Part shown: in pieces, positions 1-6,277 of the stretch
How positions within the stretch are numbered: position 1 is the first letter of the stretch
Layout of the letters: every line of letters starts with the position of its first letter
Assembly: GCA_947453585.1 (NCBI GenBank)
Contig: CANGHQ010000009.1
Location: 1 to 15,160 of the forward strand
Direction of reading: 5' to 3'
Source: Burkholderiales bacterium
GTDB lineage: Bacteria > Pseudomonadota > Gammaproteobacteria > Burkholderiales > Burkholderiaceae_C
Length of the DNA: 15,160 bases
Made by a program: the position numbers and the translations under genes
The notes under the pieces: generated by a model
What the model saw: only the letters and a program-made list of their open reading frames with translations
What the model was told of the DNA's origin: nothing
Database searches by the model: none

Positions 1-72
1 GCGTCGGGTGTAGCCCACCTTGTTGACCTGCAGCGAAGGGTGGTGCAGCCGGGGCTTGGCGATATAGGTCAT
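1..72 (-). CDS. 2-oxoacid:acceptor oxidoreductase, beta subunit (N-terminal fragment)
   Basis: Only the first 24 codons lie in the window; the gene continues past position 1. The visible peptide begins MTYIAKPRLHHPSLQVNKVG and ends YTRR, which resembles the N-terminus of the thiamine-diphosphate-binding beta subunits that pair with gamma/alpha-fused 2-oxoacid oxidoreductases. The start ATG (72-70) overlaps the TGA stop of the alpha-subunit gene (71-69) as ATGA, and an AAGGA ribosome binding site lies just upstream at 79-83, inside the alpha gene. This suggests translational coupling and balanced subunit production. In this family the beta subunit binds thiamine diphosphate and usually a [4Fe-4S] cluster, and carries out oxidative decarboxylation together with alpha; none of those residues are visible here. 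The assignment rests on gene order plus the short N-terminal match. Confidence 0.8.
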   Translation of the reverse strand, partial: MTYIAKPRLHHPSLQVNKVGYTRR

Positions 73-1889
73 GCTGCGTCCTTGGCTTGTGCGATGTGGC
101 GCCGAATGGCGTTGGCAATAAAGCGCGCGGTAATGGGCGTGCCGTCATAGTGCAGCACGCGCACCATGCGGGCCGGGTCGATGTCGAGTTCGTTGACCAA
201 CAGGGCGTGCATCTGGGCGTCGCGGTTTTGCTCCACCACATACACAGTGGGGTGGGCGGCAATGAACTCGGCCACCGAGGGCGCAAACGGAAAGGCACGC
301 AGGCGCAGTGCGTCAAGGTGCACGCCCTCGGACTCCAGCACATCAAGCGCTTCGCCCATGGCGGCACTGGTGGAGCCGAAGTAGACCACGCCCAGCGGCG
401 TGGCCTGGCTGGACGGGCGCAGCACGGGCTGGGGTACCAGCGCGGCTGCGGTTTTAAATTTGCGCAGCAGCCTCTCCATGTTGTAGACATAGTCCTCACC
501 ACGTTCGGAGTAGCGGGCGTAGGCGTCGCGCGTGGTGCCACGGGTAAAGAAGGCGCCCTTGGTCGGGTGGGTGCCAGGCAGGGTGCGCCAGGGGATGCCG
601 TCGCCATCAACGTCCTTGTAGCGGCCAAAGTCCTTGCCCGCTTCGAGCTCTTGCGCGGTCATGACCTTGCCGCGGTCGTAGCTGCGCGCATCGTCCCAGA
701 CAAAGGGTTGGCACAGGCGCTGGTTCATGCCAATGTCCAGGTCGGTCATGAGAAAGATCGGGGTTTGCAGGCGCTCGGCCAGGTCCAGCGCGGCGGCGGC
801 CTGCTCAAAACATTCATAGGGGTCTTGCGGCAGCAGCAGCACGTGCTTGGTGTCGCCATGCGAGGCATAGGCGCAGGCCAGCAGGTCGGACTGCTGGGTG
901 CGCGTGGGCATGCCGGTAGACGGCCCGCCGCGCTGCACATTGATGATGGTGACCGGTATCTCGGCAAAATAGGCCAGCCCGATGAACTCGGCCATCAGCG
1001 AAATGCCCGGCCCCGAGGTGGCGGTAAAGGCGCGCGCACCGTTCCAGCCCGCGCCCACGACCATGCCGATGGAGGCCAGTTCGTCCTCGGCCTGCACGAT
1101 GGCAAAGCGGTTTTGTCCGGTCTCGGGGTCTACCCGGAATTTCTCGCAGTACTTTTGAAACGCCTCGGGCACCGAGGAGGAAGGCGTGATCGGGTACCAC
1201 GCTGCCACTGTGGCGCCACCGTATACGCAGCCCAGGGCCGCAGCACTGTTGCCGTCGGTAAACACCTGCGCGCCTACCCTGTCACTGCGGCGCACCCGGA
1301 TACCTAAGGGCGCGTGCAGATGCGCGTGCACATAGTCGCGTCCCAGATGCAATGCTTTGATATTGGATTCGAGCAAGCGCTCCTTGCCCTTGTATTGCTC
1401 GGCAAACAGGGTCTCAAACACCTCGGCCTCCACATCGAGCAGCACAGACAGTGCGCCGACGTAAATAATGTTTTTGAACAGCTGCCGTTGGCGCGGGTCG
1501 GCGTAGGCGGCGTTGGATATGTCGGTCAGCGGCACGCCCAGCACCTGCACATCGCTGCGGAACTTGGACGGCGGCAGCGGCCGGGTGCTGTCGTAAAACA
1601 GGTAGCCGCCGGGCTCGATCTCGGCCACGTCGGTGTCCCAGGTCTGCGGGTTCATCGCCACCATCATGTCCACTCCGCCGCGCCGACCGTGGTAGCCGGC
1701 TTCGCACACCCGTGCCTCGTACCAGGTGGGCATGCCCTGGATGTTGCTGGGAAAGATGTTGCGCGGGCTCACCGGAACGCCCATGCGGATGATGGCTTTG
1801 GCAAATAGTTCGTTGGCAGAGGCCGATCCCGATCCGTTGACGTTGGCAAACTTGATGACAAAGTCGTTGACCGCTTCAATGGGTTTCAT
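69..1889 (-). CDS. 2-oxoacid:acceptor oxidoreductase, fused gamma/alpha subunit
   Basis: This 606-residue protein joins a gamma (POR/KOR gamma) domain, roughly residues 10-190, to an alpha (pyrimidine-binding) domain, roughly 205-600. Hallmarks are YPITPSS at 232-238, AEDELASIG at 267-275, TSGPG at 291-295 and RGGPSTGMPTRTQQSD at 320-335, all typical of KorA-type subunits. With the beta subunit it would decarboxylate a 2-oxoacid with CoA to an acyl-CoA, passing electrons to Fe-S clusters; the protein is cytoplasmic. The substrate (2-oxoglutarate, pyruvate or another 2-oxoacid) cannot be read from sequence. The start was chosen at 1889 because a strong GAAGGAG site sits five bases upstream and the ATG overlaps the preceding gene's stop as ATGA. 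The frame stays open further upstream, but that part lies within the preceding gene and does not look like this family. The gene follows the flavoprotein and precedes beta on the same strand. Confidence 0.93.
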   Translation of the reverse strand: MKPIEAVNDFVIKFANVNGSGSASANELFAKAIIRMGVPVSPRNIFPSNIQGMPTWYEARVCEAGYHGRRGGVDMMVAMNPQTWDTDVAEIEPGGYLFYDSTRPLPPSKFRSDVQVLGVPLTDISNAAYADPRQRQLFKNIIYVGALSVLLDVEAEVFETLFAEQYKGKERLLESNIKALHLGRDYVHAHLHAPLGIRVRRSDRVGAQVFTDGNSAAALGCVYGGATVAAWYPITPSSSVPEAFQKYCEKFRVDPETGQNRFAIVQAEDELASIGMVVGAGWNGARAFTATSGPGISLMAEFIGLAYFAEIPVTIINVQRGGPSTGMPTRTQQSDLLACAYASHGDTKHVLLLPQDPYECFEQAAAALDLAERLQTPIFLMTDLDIGMNQRLCQPFVWDDARSYDRGKVMTAQELEAGKDFGRYKDVDGDGIPWRTLPGTHPTKGAFFTRGTTRDAYARYSERGEDYVYNMERLLRKFKTAAALVPQPVLRPSSQATPLGVVYFGSTSAAMGEALDVLESEGVHLDALRLRAFPFAPSVAEFIAAHPTVYVVEQNRDAQMHALLVNELDIDPARMVRVLHYDGTPITARFIANAIRRHIAQAKDAA

Positions 1890-3757
1890 GTGCGCTCCTT
1901 CGCTGGGGCCTGTGGCCGGGGCGCGCCCGTTACAAGACTGCGGCGACTTGCACCGGCTTGGCTTGTATTGAGCAAAAATTTCTGCATGTCCCAGGCACCG
2001 GTGGGACAGCGCTCGGCGCACAGACCGCAGTGCAGGCAAACGTCTTCGTCTTTCACCATGACGTGCCCGGTTTTGAGCTCGGCCGAGACGTACAGGTCTT
2101 GATCCTTGTGGCGCGCAGGCGCTGTCAGGCGTTGGCGCAGGTCGGCTTCGTCGCCGTTATCGGTAAACGTGATGCAGTCCATTGGGCAAATGTCCACGCA
2201 GGCATCACACTCAATGCAGGTGTCGCGGTTGAACACGGTTTGTACATCGCAGTTCAGGCAGCGGCTCGCTTCCTTGAAGGCGGTGGCCGCGTCAAAGCCC
2301 AACTCCACCTCCACCTTGATGCTGGCCAGCGCCTGTTCTGCCTCCGCCCATGGCACCTTGAAGCGCAGGTCGTTAGACACGTCGTTGTGGTAACTCCATT
2401 CGTGGATGCCCATTTTTTGCGACACGAGATTGGTCAAGGGGGAGGGGCGCTGCTGCGGATCCTGGCCTTGCAAATACTGGTCGATAGAGACCGCGGCCTC
2501 GTGGCCGTGGGCCACGGCGGTGATGATGTTCTTCGGGCCGAAGGCCGCGTCGCCCCCGAAAAAAACCTGGGCCAGACTGGACTGGAAGGACTCTGGCTGC
2601 AACACCGGCAGGCCGGCGCGGTTCCAGGCGATCCCGCAGTCACGCTCAATCCAAGGGAAGGCGTTTTCCTGCCCCACGGCCACCAGCACCGTGTCGCAGG
2701 GCAGCAGCACGTCGGGCTCGCCCGTGGGCTCCAGGCTGCGCCTGCCCTGGGCATCCAAGCGGGCGTGTACCCGCTCAAACGTCATGCCGGTGAGCCGGCC
2801 CTCGCTATGGACAAAGCTTTTGGGGATGTGGAAGTTGAGGATGGGAATGCCTTCGTGCTGCGCGTCTTCTTTTTCCCAGGGTGAGGCCTTCATTTCCTCA
2901 AAGCCGCTGCGCACCACCACCCGCACCTCGCTGCTGCCCAGACGGCGCGCCGAGCGGCAGCAGTCCATCGCCGTATTGCCCCCGCCCAGGACGATGACGC
3001 GCTCGCCCACTTGTGTGATGTGGCCGAAGGACACCGAGGCCAGCCAGTCGATGCCGATGTGGATATGCGCTGTCGCCTCTTGGCGCCCAGGCAGGTCCAG
3101 ATCACGCCCACGCGGGGCGCCGCAGCCGACAAAAATCGCGTCATAGCCCTGCTGCAGCAGCGCTTGCATGGAGTCCACGCGCTGCGCGCTTTTGAAATGC
3201 ACGCCCAGGTCCAGCACGTAGCCGGTTTCCTCGTCAATCACTGACTCGGGCAGCCGAAAGCGCGGTATTTGGGTGCGCATAAAGCCCCCGGCCTTGGCCT
3301 CGGCGTCAAACACCGTGACCTCGTAGCCCAGCGGCACCAAGTCGCGTGCCACGGTCAGCGAAGCGGGTCCTGCGCCTACGCAGGCAATGCGTTTCCCGTT
3401 GAAAGCAGCAATCTCCGGCAAGCGCGCCCGTATGTCGCCCTTGAGGTCGGCGGCCACCCGCTTGAGCCGGCAAATGGCCACGGGTTCGGGCGCGTCGCCA
3501 TTGTTTTCCTCCACCCGGCCGCGTCGGCAGGCGGGTTCGCAAGGACGGTCACACGTGCGGCCCAAGACGCCGGGAAAGACGTTGGAGGCCCAATTGACCA
3601 TGTAGGCGTCGCTGTAGCGGCCCTGGCCAATGAGCCGGATGTATTGCGGCACCGGCGTGTGCGCCGGGCAGGCCCATTGGCAGTCAACGACCTTGTGGAA
3701 ATACGTTGGCTTGGCCGTATTGGTGGGTTGCAAAACAAACTCCCGCTGGATGACCAC
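1886..3757 (-). CDS. NAD(P)H-dependent glutamate-synthase-type FAD oxidoreductase with C-terminal ferredoxin domains
   Basis: The 623-residue protein has a GltD-like layout. An N-terminal Fe-S domain contains C26, C30, C69, C73 and C77. An FAD Rossmann motif GAGPAS is at 128-133 and an NAD(P)-binding VLGGGNTAMD at 256-265. FFGGDAAFGPKNI at 399-411 is the second FAD contact. The C-terminal part carries CxxC at 500/503 and two ferredoxin motifs: C514, C517, C520, C524-Pro and C574, C577, C580, C584-Pro. It should move electrons between NAD(P)H and Fe-S clusters. As the first gene of a cluster with the 2-oxoacid oxidoreductase, it probably acts as that enzyme's electron-transfer subunit, comparable to the flavoprotein of the 2-oxoglutarate:NADP+ oxidoreductase described from Azoarcus. 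The only usable start is GTG at 3757: an in-frame TGA lies two codons upstream and the next Met is residue 53. No good ribosome binding site is seen. A free-standing GltD role is less likely because no gltB is present. Confidence 0.88.
   Translation of the reverse strand: MVIQREFVLQPTNTAKPTYFHKVVDCQWACPAHTPVPQYIRLIGQGRYSDAYMVNWASNVFPGVLGRTCDRPCEPACRRGRVEENNGDAPEPVAICRLKRVAADLKGDIRARLPEIAAFNGKRIACVGAGPASLTVARDLVPLGYEVTVFDAEAKAGGFMRTQIPRFRLPESVIDEETGYVLDLGVHFKSAQRVDSMQALLQQGYDAIFVGCGAPRGRDLDLPGRQEATAHIHIGIDWLASVSFGHITQVGERVIVLGGGNTAMDCCRSARRLGSSEVRVVVRSGFEEMKASPWEKEDAQHEGIPILNFHIPKSFVHSEGRLTGMTFERVHARLDAQGRRSLEPTGEPDVLLPCDTVLVAVGQENAFPWIERDCGIAWNRAGLPVLQPESFQSSLAQVFFGGDAAFGPKNIITAVAHGHEAAVSIDQYLQGQDPQQRPSPLTNLVSQKMGIHEWSYHNDVSNDLRFKVPWAEAEQALASIKVEVELGFDAATAFKEASRCLNCDVQTVFNRDTCIECDACVDICPMDCITFTDNGDEADLRQRLTAPARHKDQDLYVSAELKTGHVMVKDEDVCLHCGLCAERCPTGAWDMQKFLLNTSQAGASRRSLVTGAPRPQAPAKERT
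1895..1901 (-). promoter_or_regulatory. Ribosome binding site of the gamma/alpha subunit gene
   Basis: GAAGGAG on the minus strand, five bases before the ATG at 1889-1887. It lies inside the last codons of the upstream flavoprotein gene and decides the start of the alpha-subunit gene against the longer open frame. Confidence 0.75.
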
Positions 3758-3855
3758 GCATCAAGCGCCGTCTTTGCCCCTCCCAATCCTTGCGGCAGTC
3801 TATGCCTGCCAAGCGAAAAAATGTTGGGAAAAAGCCCTGCATTCGGGTTCTGTCT

Positions 3856-3871
3856 GTCCTAAGTCAAGTCC
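3856..3871. repeat. Imperfect direct repeat, copy 1
   Basis: GTCCTAAGTCAAGTCC; matches copy 2 at 3920-3935 in 13 of 16 positions, offset by 64 bases. Each copy is preceded by an AAAAAGCCCTG string (3829 and 3903). Confidence 0.6.
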
Positions 3872-3917
3872 AGCCCTGTCAAAGCGACCGTATTCGGGGG
3901 GTAAAAAGCCCTGTGGC

Positions 3918-3931
3918 TTGACCTAAAGCAA
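3918..3931 (+). promoter_or_regulatory. Possible FNR/CRP-family operator upstream of the hemerythrin gene
   Basis: TTGACCTAAAGCAA has the form TTGA-N6-GCAA, one base from the FNR core TTGA-N6-TCAA. Its centre is 3924.5. If GAAAAT at 3954-3959 is the -10 element and transcription begins near 3966, the site would be centred at -41.5, the usual class II activator position. The transcription start is assumed, so this is a prediction only. A second partial dyad, TGAT-N4-ATCA, lies at 3950-3961 and overlaps the proposed -10. Confidence 0.35.
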
Positions 3932-3935
3932 GTCC
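3920..3935. repeat. Imperfect direct repeat, copy 2
   Basis: GACCTAAAGCAAGTCC; this copy overlaps the FNR-like dyad at 3918-3931. Confidence 0.6.
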
Positions 3936-3986
3936 CCGTCGTCTTGAAGTGATGAAAATCATGGCAAATACCACAAAGGAAGTGCT

Positions 3987-4466
3987 ATGAGCACCACACC
4001 GGAAGCCATGATTTTTACCGCCATGGAAGACTGCCATCGGCAAATCCAGTCCCATTTGACGGAGCTGGCTCGGCTGATGGAAGCCATGGAAACGTCAAGC
4101 CTGGATGCCGAGGGCCAAAAGCGCATCGGGGCGATTGAGGCCTTTTTCTCTAGCACCGCGCGCCAGCACCATGCATTGGAAGAGCGCTATTTCTTCCCGC
4201 CCTTGTTGACGGGCCTTGACCTGGATTTGGTTGCCAAAGTCCGCAGTCTGCAGCAAGACCACGGTTGGATCGAGGAGAACTGGATCGAACTCTCGCCCCA
4301 GCTCAGCGCGGTGGCGTCGGGCAATAACTGGTTTGATCTGGCCGAGTTAAAGCACGGGGTGGAGGTGTTTGCCGAACTGTGCCGTACGCACCTCGCAGTG
4401 GAAGATACCTTGGTTTATCCCATGACGCGCGCGCGCCTGGAGGAACTGGCGGAGGCTATTCTTTAG
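3987..4466 (+). CDS. Hemerythrin-like HHE-domain protein
   Basis: A 159-residue, helix-rich, soluble protein with a hemerythrin metal-ligand pattern: H17, the HH pair at 61-62 followed by E65/E66, H92 in QQDHGWIEE, and H135 with E139 in CRTHLAVEDTLVYP. Such proteins bind a di-iron centre and O2 or NO, and serve in oxygen sensing or storage, NO or iron handling, or Fe-S repair. Which role applies here cannot be read from the sequence, and there is no signal peptide or membrane segment. The ATG has a clear AAAGGAAG ribosome binding site four bases upstream. The gene is divergent from the 2-oxoacid oxidoreductase cluster, and its last 11 bases overlap the 3' end of convergent suhB. The upstream region holds an FNR-like dyad. 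It is a single-domain protein without a fused signalling domain, so a direct chemotaxis-receptor role is unlikely. Confidence 0.88.
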   Translation: MSTTPEAMIFTAMEDCHRQIQSHLTELARLMEAMETSSLDAEGQKRIGAIEAFFSSTARQHHALEERYFFPPLLTGLDLDLVAKVRSLQQDHGWIEENWIELSPQLSAVASGNNWFDLAELKHGVEVFAELCRTHLAVEDTLVYPMTRARLEELAEAIL

Positions 4467-5316
4467 CCACCGAAAGCGTCTGGCGTACAGCAGCCTTGTC
4501 GCCCGCGCTGGCAAACTTGCTGTATTTGCCCAACATGCCAACCAACTGGCCGTAGACGCGTGGCGCGCCGGCAATGCATTCTTGCTGGTCCAAAAAGTCG
4601 GCCTCGCCCGTGAAATTGCCCACCAGGCCGCCGGCCTCGGTCACCAACAGAGAGCCTGCGGCCAAGTCCCAGGGTTGCAGACCGCGCTCGAAAAAGCCAT
4701 CCGTATAGCCCGCTGCCACATAGGCCAAGTCCAACGCGGCAGCGCCAGGGCGGCGAATACCGGCCGTGCGCTGCATCACGTCGCCCATCATGGCCAGGTA
4801 TTCCTGAAAGTTGTCGCCTTCGCGGAAGGGAAAGCCGGTGGAAATCAGGCAGCCCTTGAGTTCGGTGCGCTTGGACACGCGGATGCGCCGGTCGTTCAAA
4901 AACGCACCCCGGCCCCGGGTGGCGGTAAACAAGTCGTTGCGCGTGGGGTCGTAGACCACCGCTTGCTCGACCTTGCCGTTGACGGCTAGCGCAATGCTCA
5001 CGCAGTAAATGGGCAGGCCGTGGATAAAGTTGGTGGTGCCGTCTAGCGGATCGATGATCCAGACGAATTCGGAGTCTTGCGCGCCATGTTCGCGGCCCGA
5101 TTCTTCGGCCCAGATGGCGTGGCCGGGGTAGGCCGCGAGCAGGGTGTCGATGATCGCTTTTTCTGCGGCATGGTCCACTTCGGTGACGAAATCGTTGGCC
5201 TTCTTTTGGGAAACCCGGACGGACTCGATGTCCAGCGCGGCGCGGTTGATGATGTTGCCAGCGGCGCGAGCGGCCTTGATGGCCACATTGATCATGGGGT
5301 GCAGATTGAGCGACAT
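4456..5316 (-). CDS. suhB: Inositol-1-monophosphatase family protein SuhB
   Basis: The 286-residue length is normal for the family. Mg-binding and catalytic motifs are complete: WAEESG at 69-74 (E71), IIDPLDGTTNF at 87-97 (D89, D92) and PWDLAAGSLLVTEAGG at 215-230 (D217). It hydrolyses inositol-1-phosphate and related sugar phosphates. E. coli SuhB also takes part in rRNA transcription antitermination with Nus factors; that second role is inferred from the homologue. The start at 5316 keeps an HPM-containing N-terminus like that of E. coli SuhB. The frame stays open to 5406, but that stretch does not resemble the family. A shorter start at the Met at 5295 is possible. No strong ribosome binding site is seen. 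It is divergent from trmJ, as in many proteobacteria, and convergent with the hemerythrin gene. Confidence 0.93.
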   Translation of the reverse strand: MSLNLHPMINVAIKAARAAGNIINRAALDIESVRVSQKKANDFVTEVDHAAEKAIIDTLLAAYPGHAIWAEESGREHGAQDSEFVWIIDPLDGTTNFIHGLPIYCVSIALAVNGKVEQAVVYDPTRNDLFTATRGRGAFLNDRRIRVSKRTELKGCLISTGFPFREGDNFQEYLAMMGDVMQRTAGIRRPGAAALDLAYVAAGYTDGFFERGLQPWDLAAGSLLVTEAGGLVGNFTGEADFLDQQECIAGAPRVYGQLVGMLGKYSKFASAGDKAAVRQTLSVAKE

Positions 5317-5430
5317 AGATTGTGGGGGTGAAGAACGGAAAATGGGTCGCGCTGGCGATGCAGCGTCGGCGGGGTTCATCCATGCGTGGGGCACGCAAGG
5401 CGACAATAGCCGGATTTTACCCGCCCACCC
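5317..5430. promoter_or_regulatory. Divergent suhB/trmJ control region with inverted repeat
   Basis: A 114-base gap that must hold signals for both genes unless they start within coding sequence. It includes a perfect inverted repeat TGCGTG-GGG-CACGCA at 5383-5397, 33 bases before trmJ. TAAAAT on the minus strand (5419-5414) could be a -10 for suhB, but no matching -35 was found. No clear Shine-Dalgarno sequence precedes either start. Confidence 0.35.
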
Positions 5431-6267
5431 ATGCTTGCTGATTCACCCGCGCCCATCACCTCCGGTTTGCACACCCGTTTCATCCTGATCCAGACCAGCC
5501 ATGCCGGCAATGTGGGCGCCGCTGCGCGCGCCATGAAGACCATGGGCTTCGATGATTTGGTGCTGGTAGCGCCGCGCTGGGCCAATGTGCTGCGCCGCGA
5601 AGAAACCATACAGCGCGCCAGCGGCGCCCTGGACGTGCTGGAAAAATGCCGCATCGTCGATACCCTGGACGAGGCCCTGGACGGCGTGGACCACCTGTGC
5701 GCCACCGCCATGACGCCGCGCGACTTTGGCCCACCCACGCGCTGGCCGCGCGAGCACTTCACCGAACTTATGGCTGCGCCTGCCACTGGTGGCCTTGATG
5801 CCGCCGCGATCCGCCCTGCCGGCGTGGCGTTTTTGTTCGGCTCCGAGCGTTTTGGCATGCGCAACGAAGACGTTTACCGCTGCCACGCCTGCCTGAGCAT
5901 TCCCAGCAACCCGCAGTTTGGCTCGCTCAATATTGGCGCCGCGCTGCAGGTTATCGCCTACGAATGGCGGCTGGCGCTGGGAGGCTTTGGGCCGCATGCG
6001 CAGACCCCCACGGGCGCGTTGGCCGACGCCGCCCAGGTTGCGGGCATGCTCACGCACCTGGAGCAGGCCTTGGTGGAATTGGCATTCCTAGACCCGGCGG
6101 CGCCCAAAAAGCTCATGCCACGCCTGAACCAGCTCTTCAACCGCGCTGCCGTCACCCAAGAAGAAATCCATATCCTGCGCGGCATTGCCAAGGCGGTTAT
6201 GCAGCAATCGGCCCAATTGCGCGCGGGCAAAACCCCGGCCGCTGCCGACGACGGCGCCAAGGGATAG
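5431..6267 (+). CDS. trmJ: tRNA (cytidine/uridine-32-2'-O)-methyltransferase TrmJ
   Basis: A 278-residue SpoU/SPOUT-class methyltransferase. Motif 1, SHAGNVGAAARAMKTMGF at 23-40, carries the conserved Asn and Arg. Motif 2, FLFGSERFGMRNED at 134-147, and motif 3, IPSNPQFGSLNIGAALQV at 157-174, form the knotted S-adenosylmethionine site. The family methylates the ribose of position 32 in the anticodon loop of several tRNAs. The C-terminal part, from about residue 195, is the helical extension typical of TrmJ. The ATG at 5431 is the natural start, although the ribosome binding site is weak. It is divergent from suhB and followed 10 bases later by cysE, so the two are probably co-transcribed. Another SpoU-family rRNA methyltransferase is the main alternative, but the suhB neighbourhood and motif details favour TrmJ. 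Confidence 0.92.
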   Translation: MLADSPAPITSGLHTRFILIQTSHAGNVGAAARAMKTMGFDDLVLVAPRWANVLRREETIQRASGALDVLEKCRIVDTLDEALDGVDHLCATAMTPRDFGPPTRWPREHFTELMAAPATGGLDAAAIRPAGVAFLFGSERFGMRNEDVYRCHACLSIPSNPQFGSLNIGAALQVIAYEWRLALGGFGPHAQTPTGALADAAQVAGMLTHLEQALVELAFLDPAAPKKLMPRLNQLFNRAAVTQEEIHILRGIAKAVMQQSAQLRAGKTPAAADDGAKG

Positions 6268-6277
6268 ACTCCAACGC

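Larger units (their letters stand above)
3758..3986. other. Divergent intergenic region between the oxidoreductase cluster and the hemerythrin gene
   Basis: This 229-base region holds no gene. It contains an imperfect direct repeat (3856-3871 and 3920-3935, 13 of 16 identical), a second repeated string AAAAAGCCCTG (3829-3839 and 3903-3913), a small inverted repeat GGCAG-N7-CTGCC (3794-3810), and dyads resembling FNR/CRP-family sites near the hemerythrin start. No convincing sigma-70 promoter was found for the minus-strand cluster: a TTGACA occurs on the minus strand near 3879, but no good -10 follows at 16-18 bases. AAAGGAAG at 3975-3982 is the ribosome binding site for the hemerythrin gene, four bases before its ATG. 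Confidence 0.6.

Noticed and set aside
87..1307. A 406-codon plus-strand open frame opposite the gamma/alpha subunit gene
   Set aside because: It is rich in Gly, His, Arg and Val as expected for the antisense of a GC-rich gene, has no recognisable domain, and lies wholly opposite a gene with clear motifs.
1958..3146. Long plus-strand open frames opposite the flavoprotein gene
   Set aside because: Antisense shadows of a strongly conserved FAD/Fe-S protein; no ribosome binding sites or family motifs.
3790..3812. Sigma-54-like TGGCAGGCATAGACTGCC on the minus strand upstream of the flavoprotein gene
   Set aside because: The GG and GC dinucleotides are two bases too far apart for a -24/-12 promoter; the match comes from a GGCAG/CTGCC inverted repeat.
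5077..5864. Overlapping open frames across the suhB-trmJ gap on both strands
   Set aside because: They span the gap between two clear genes without ribosome binding sites or family features and overlap both genes.
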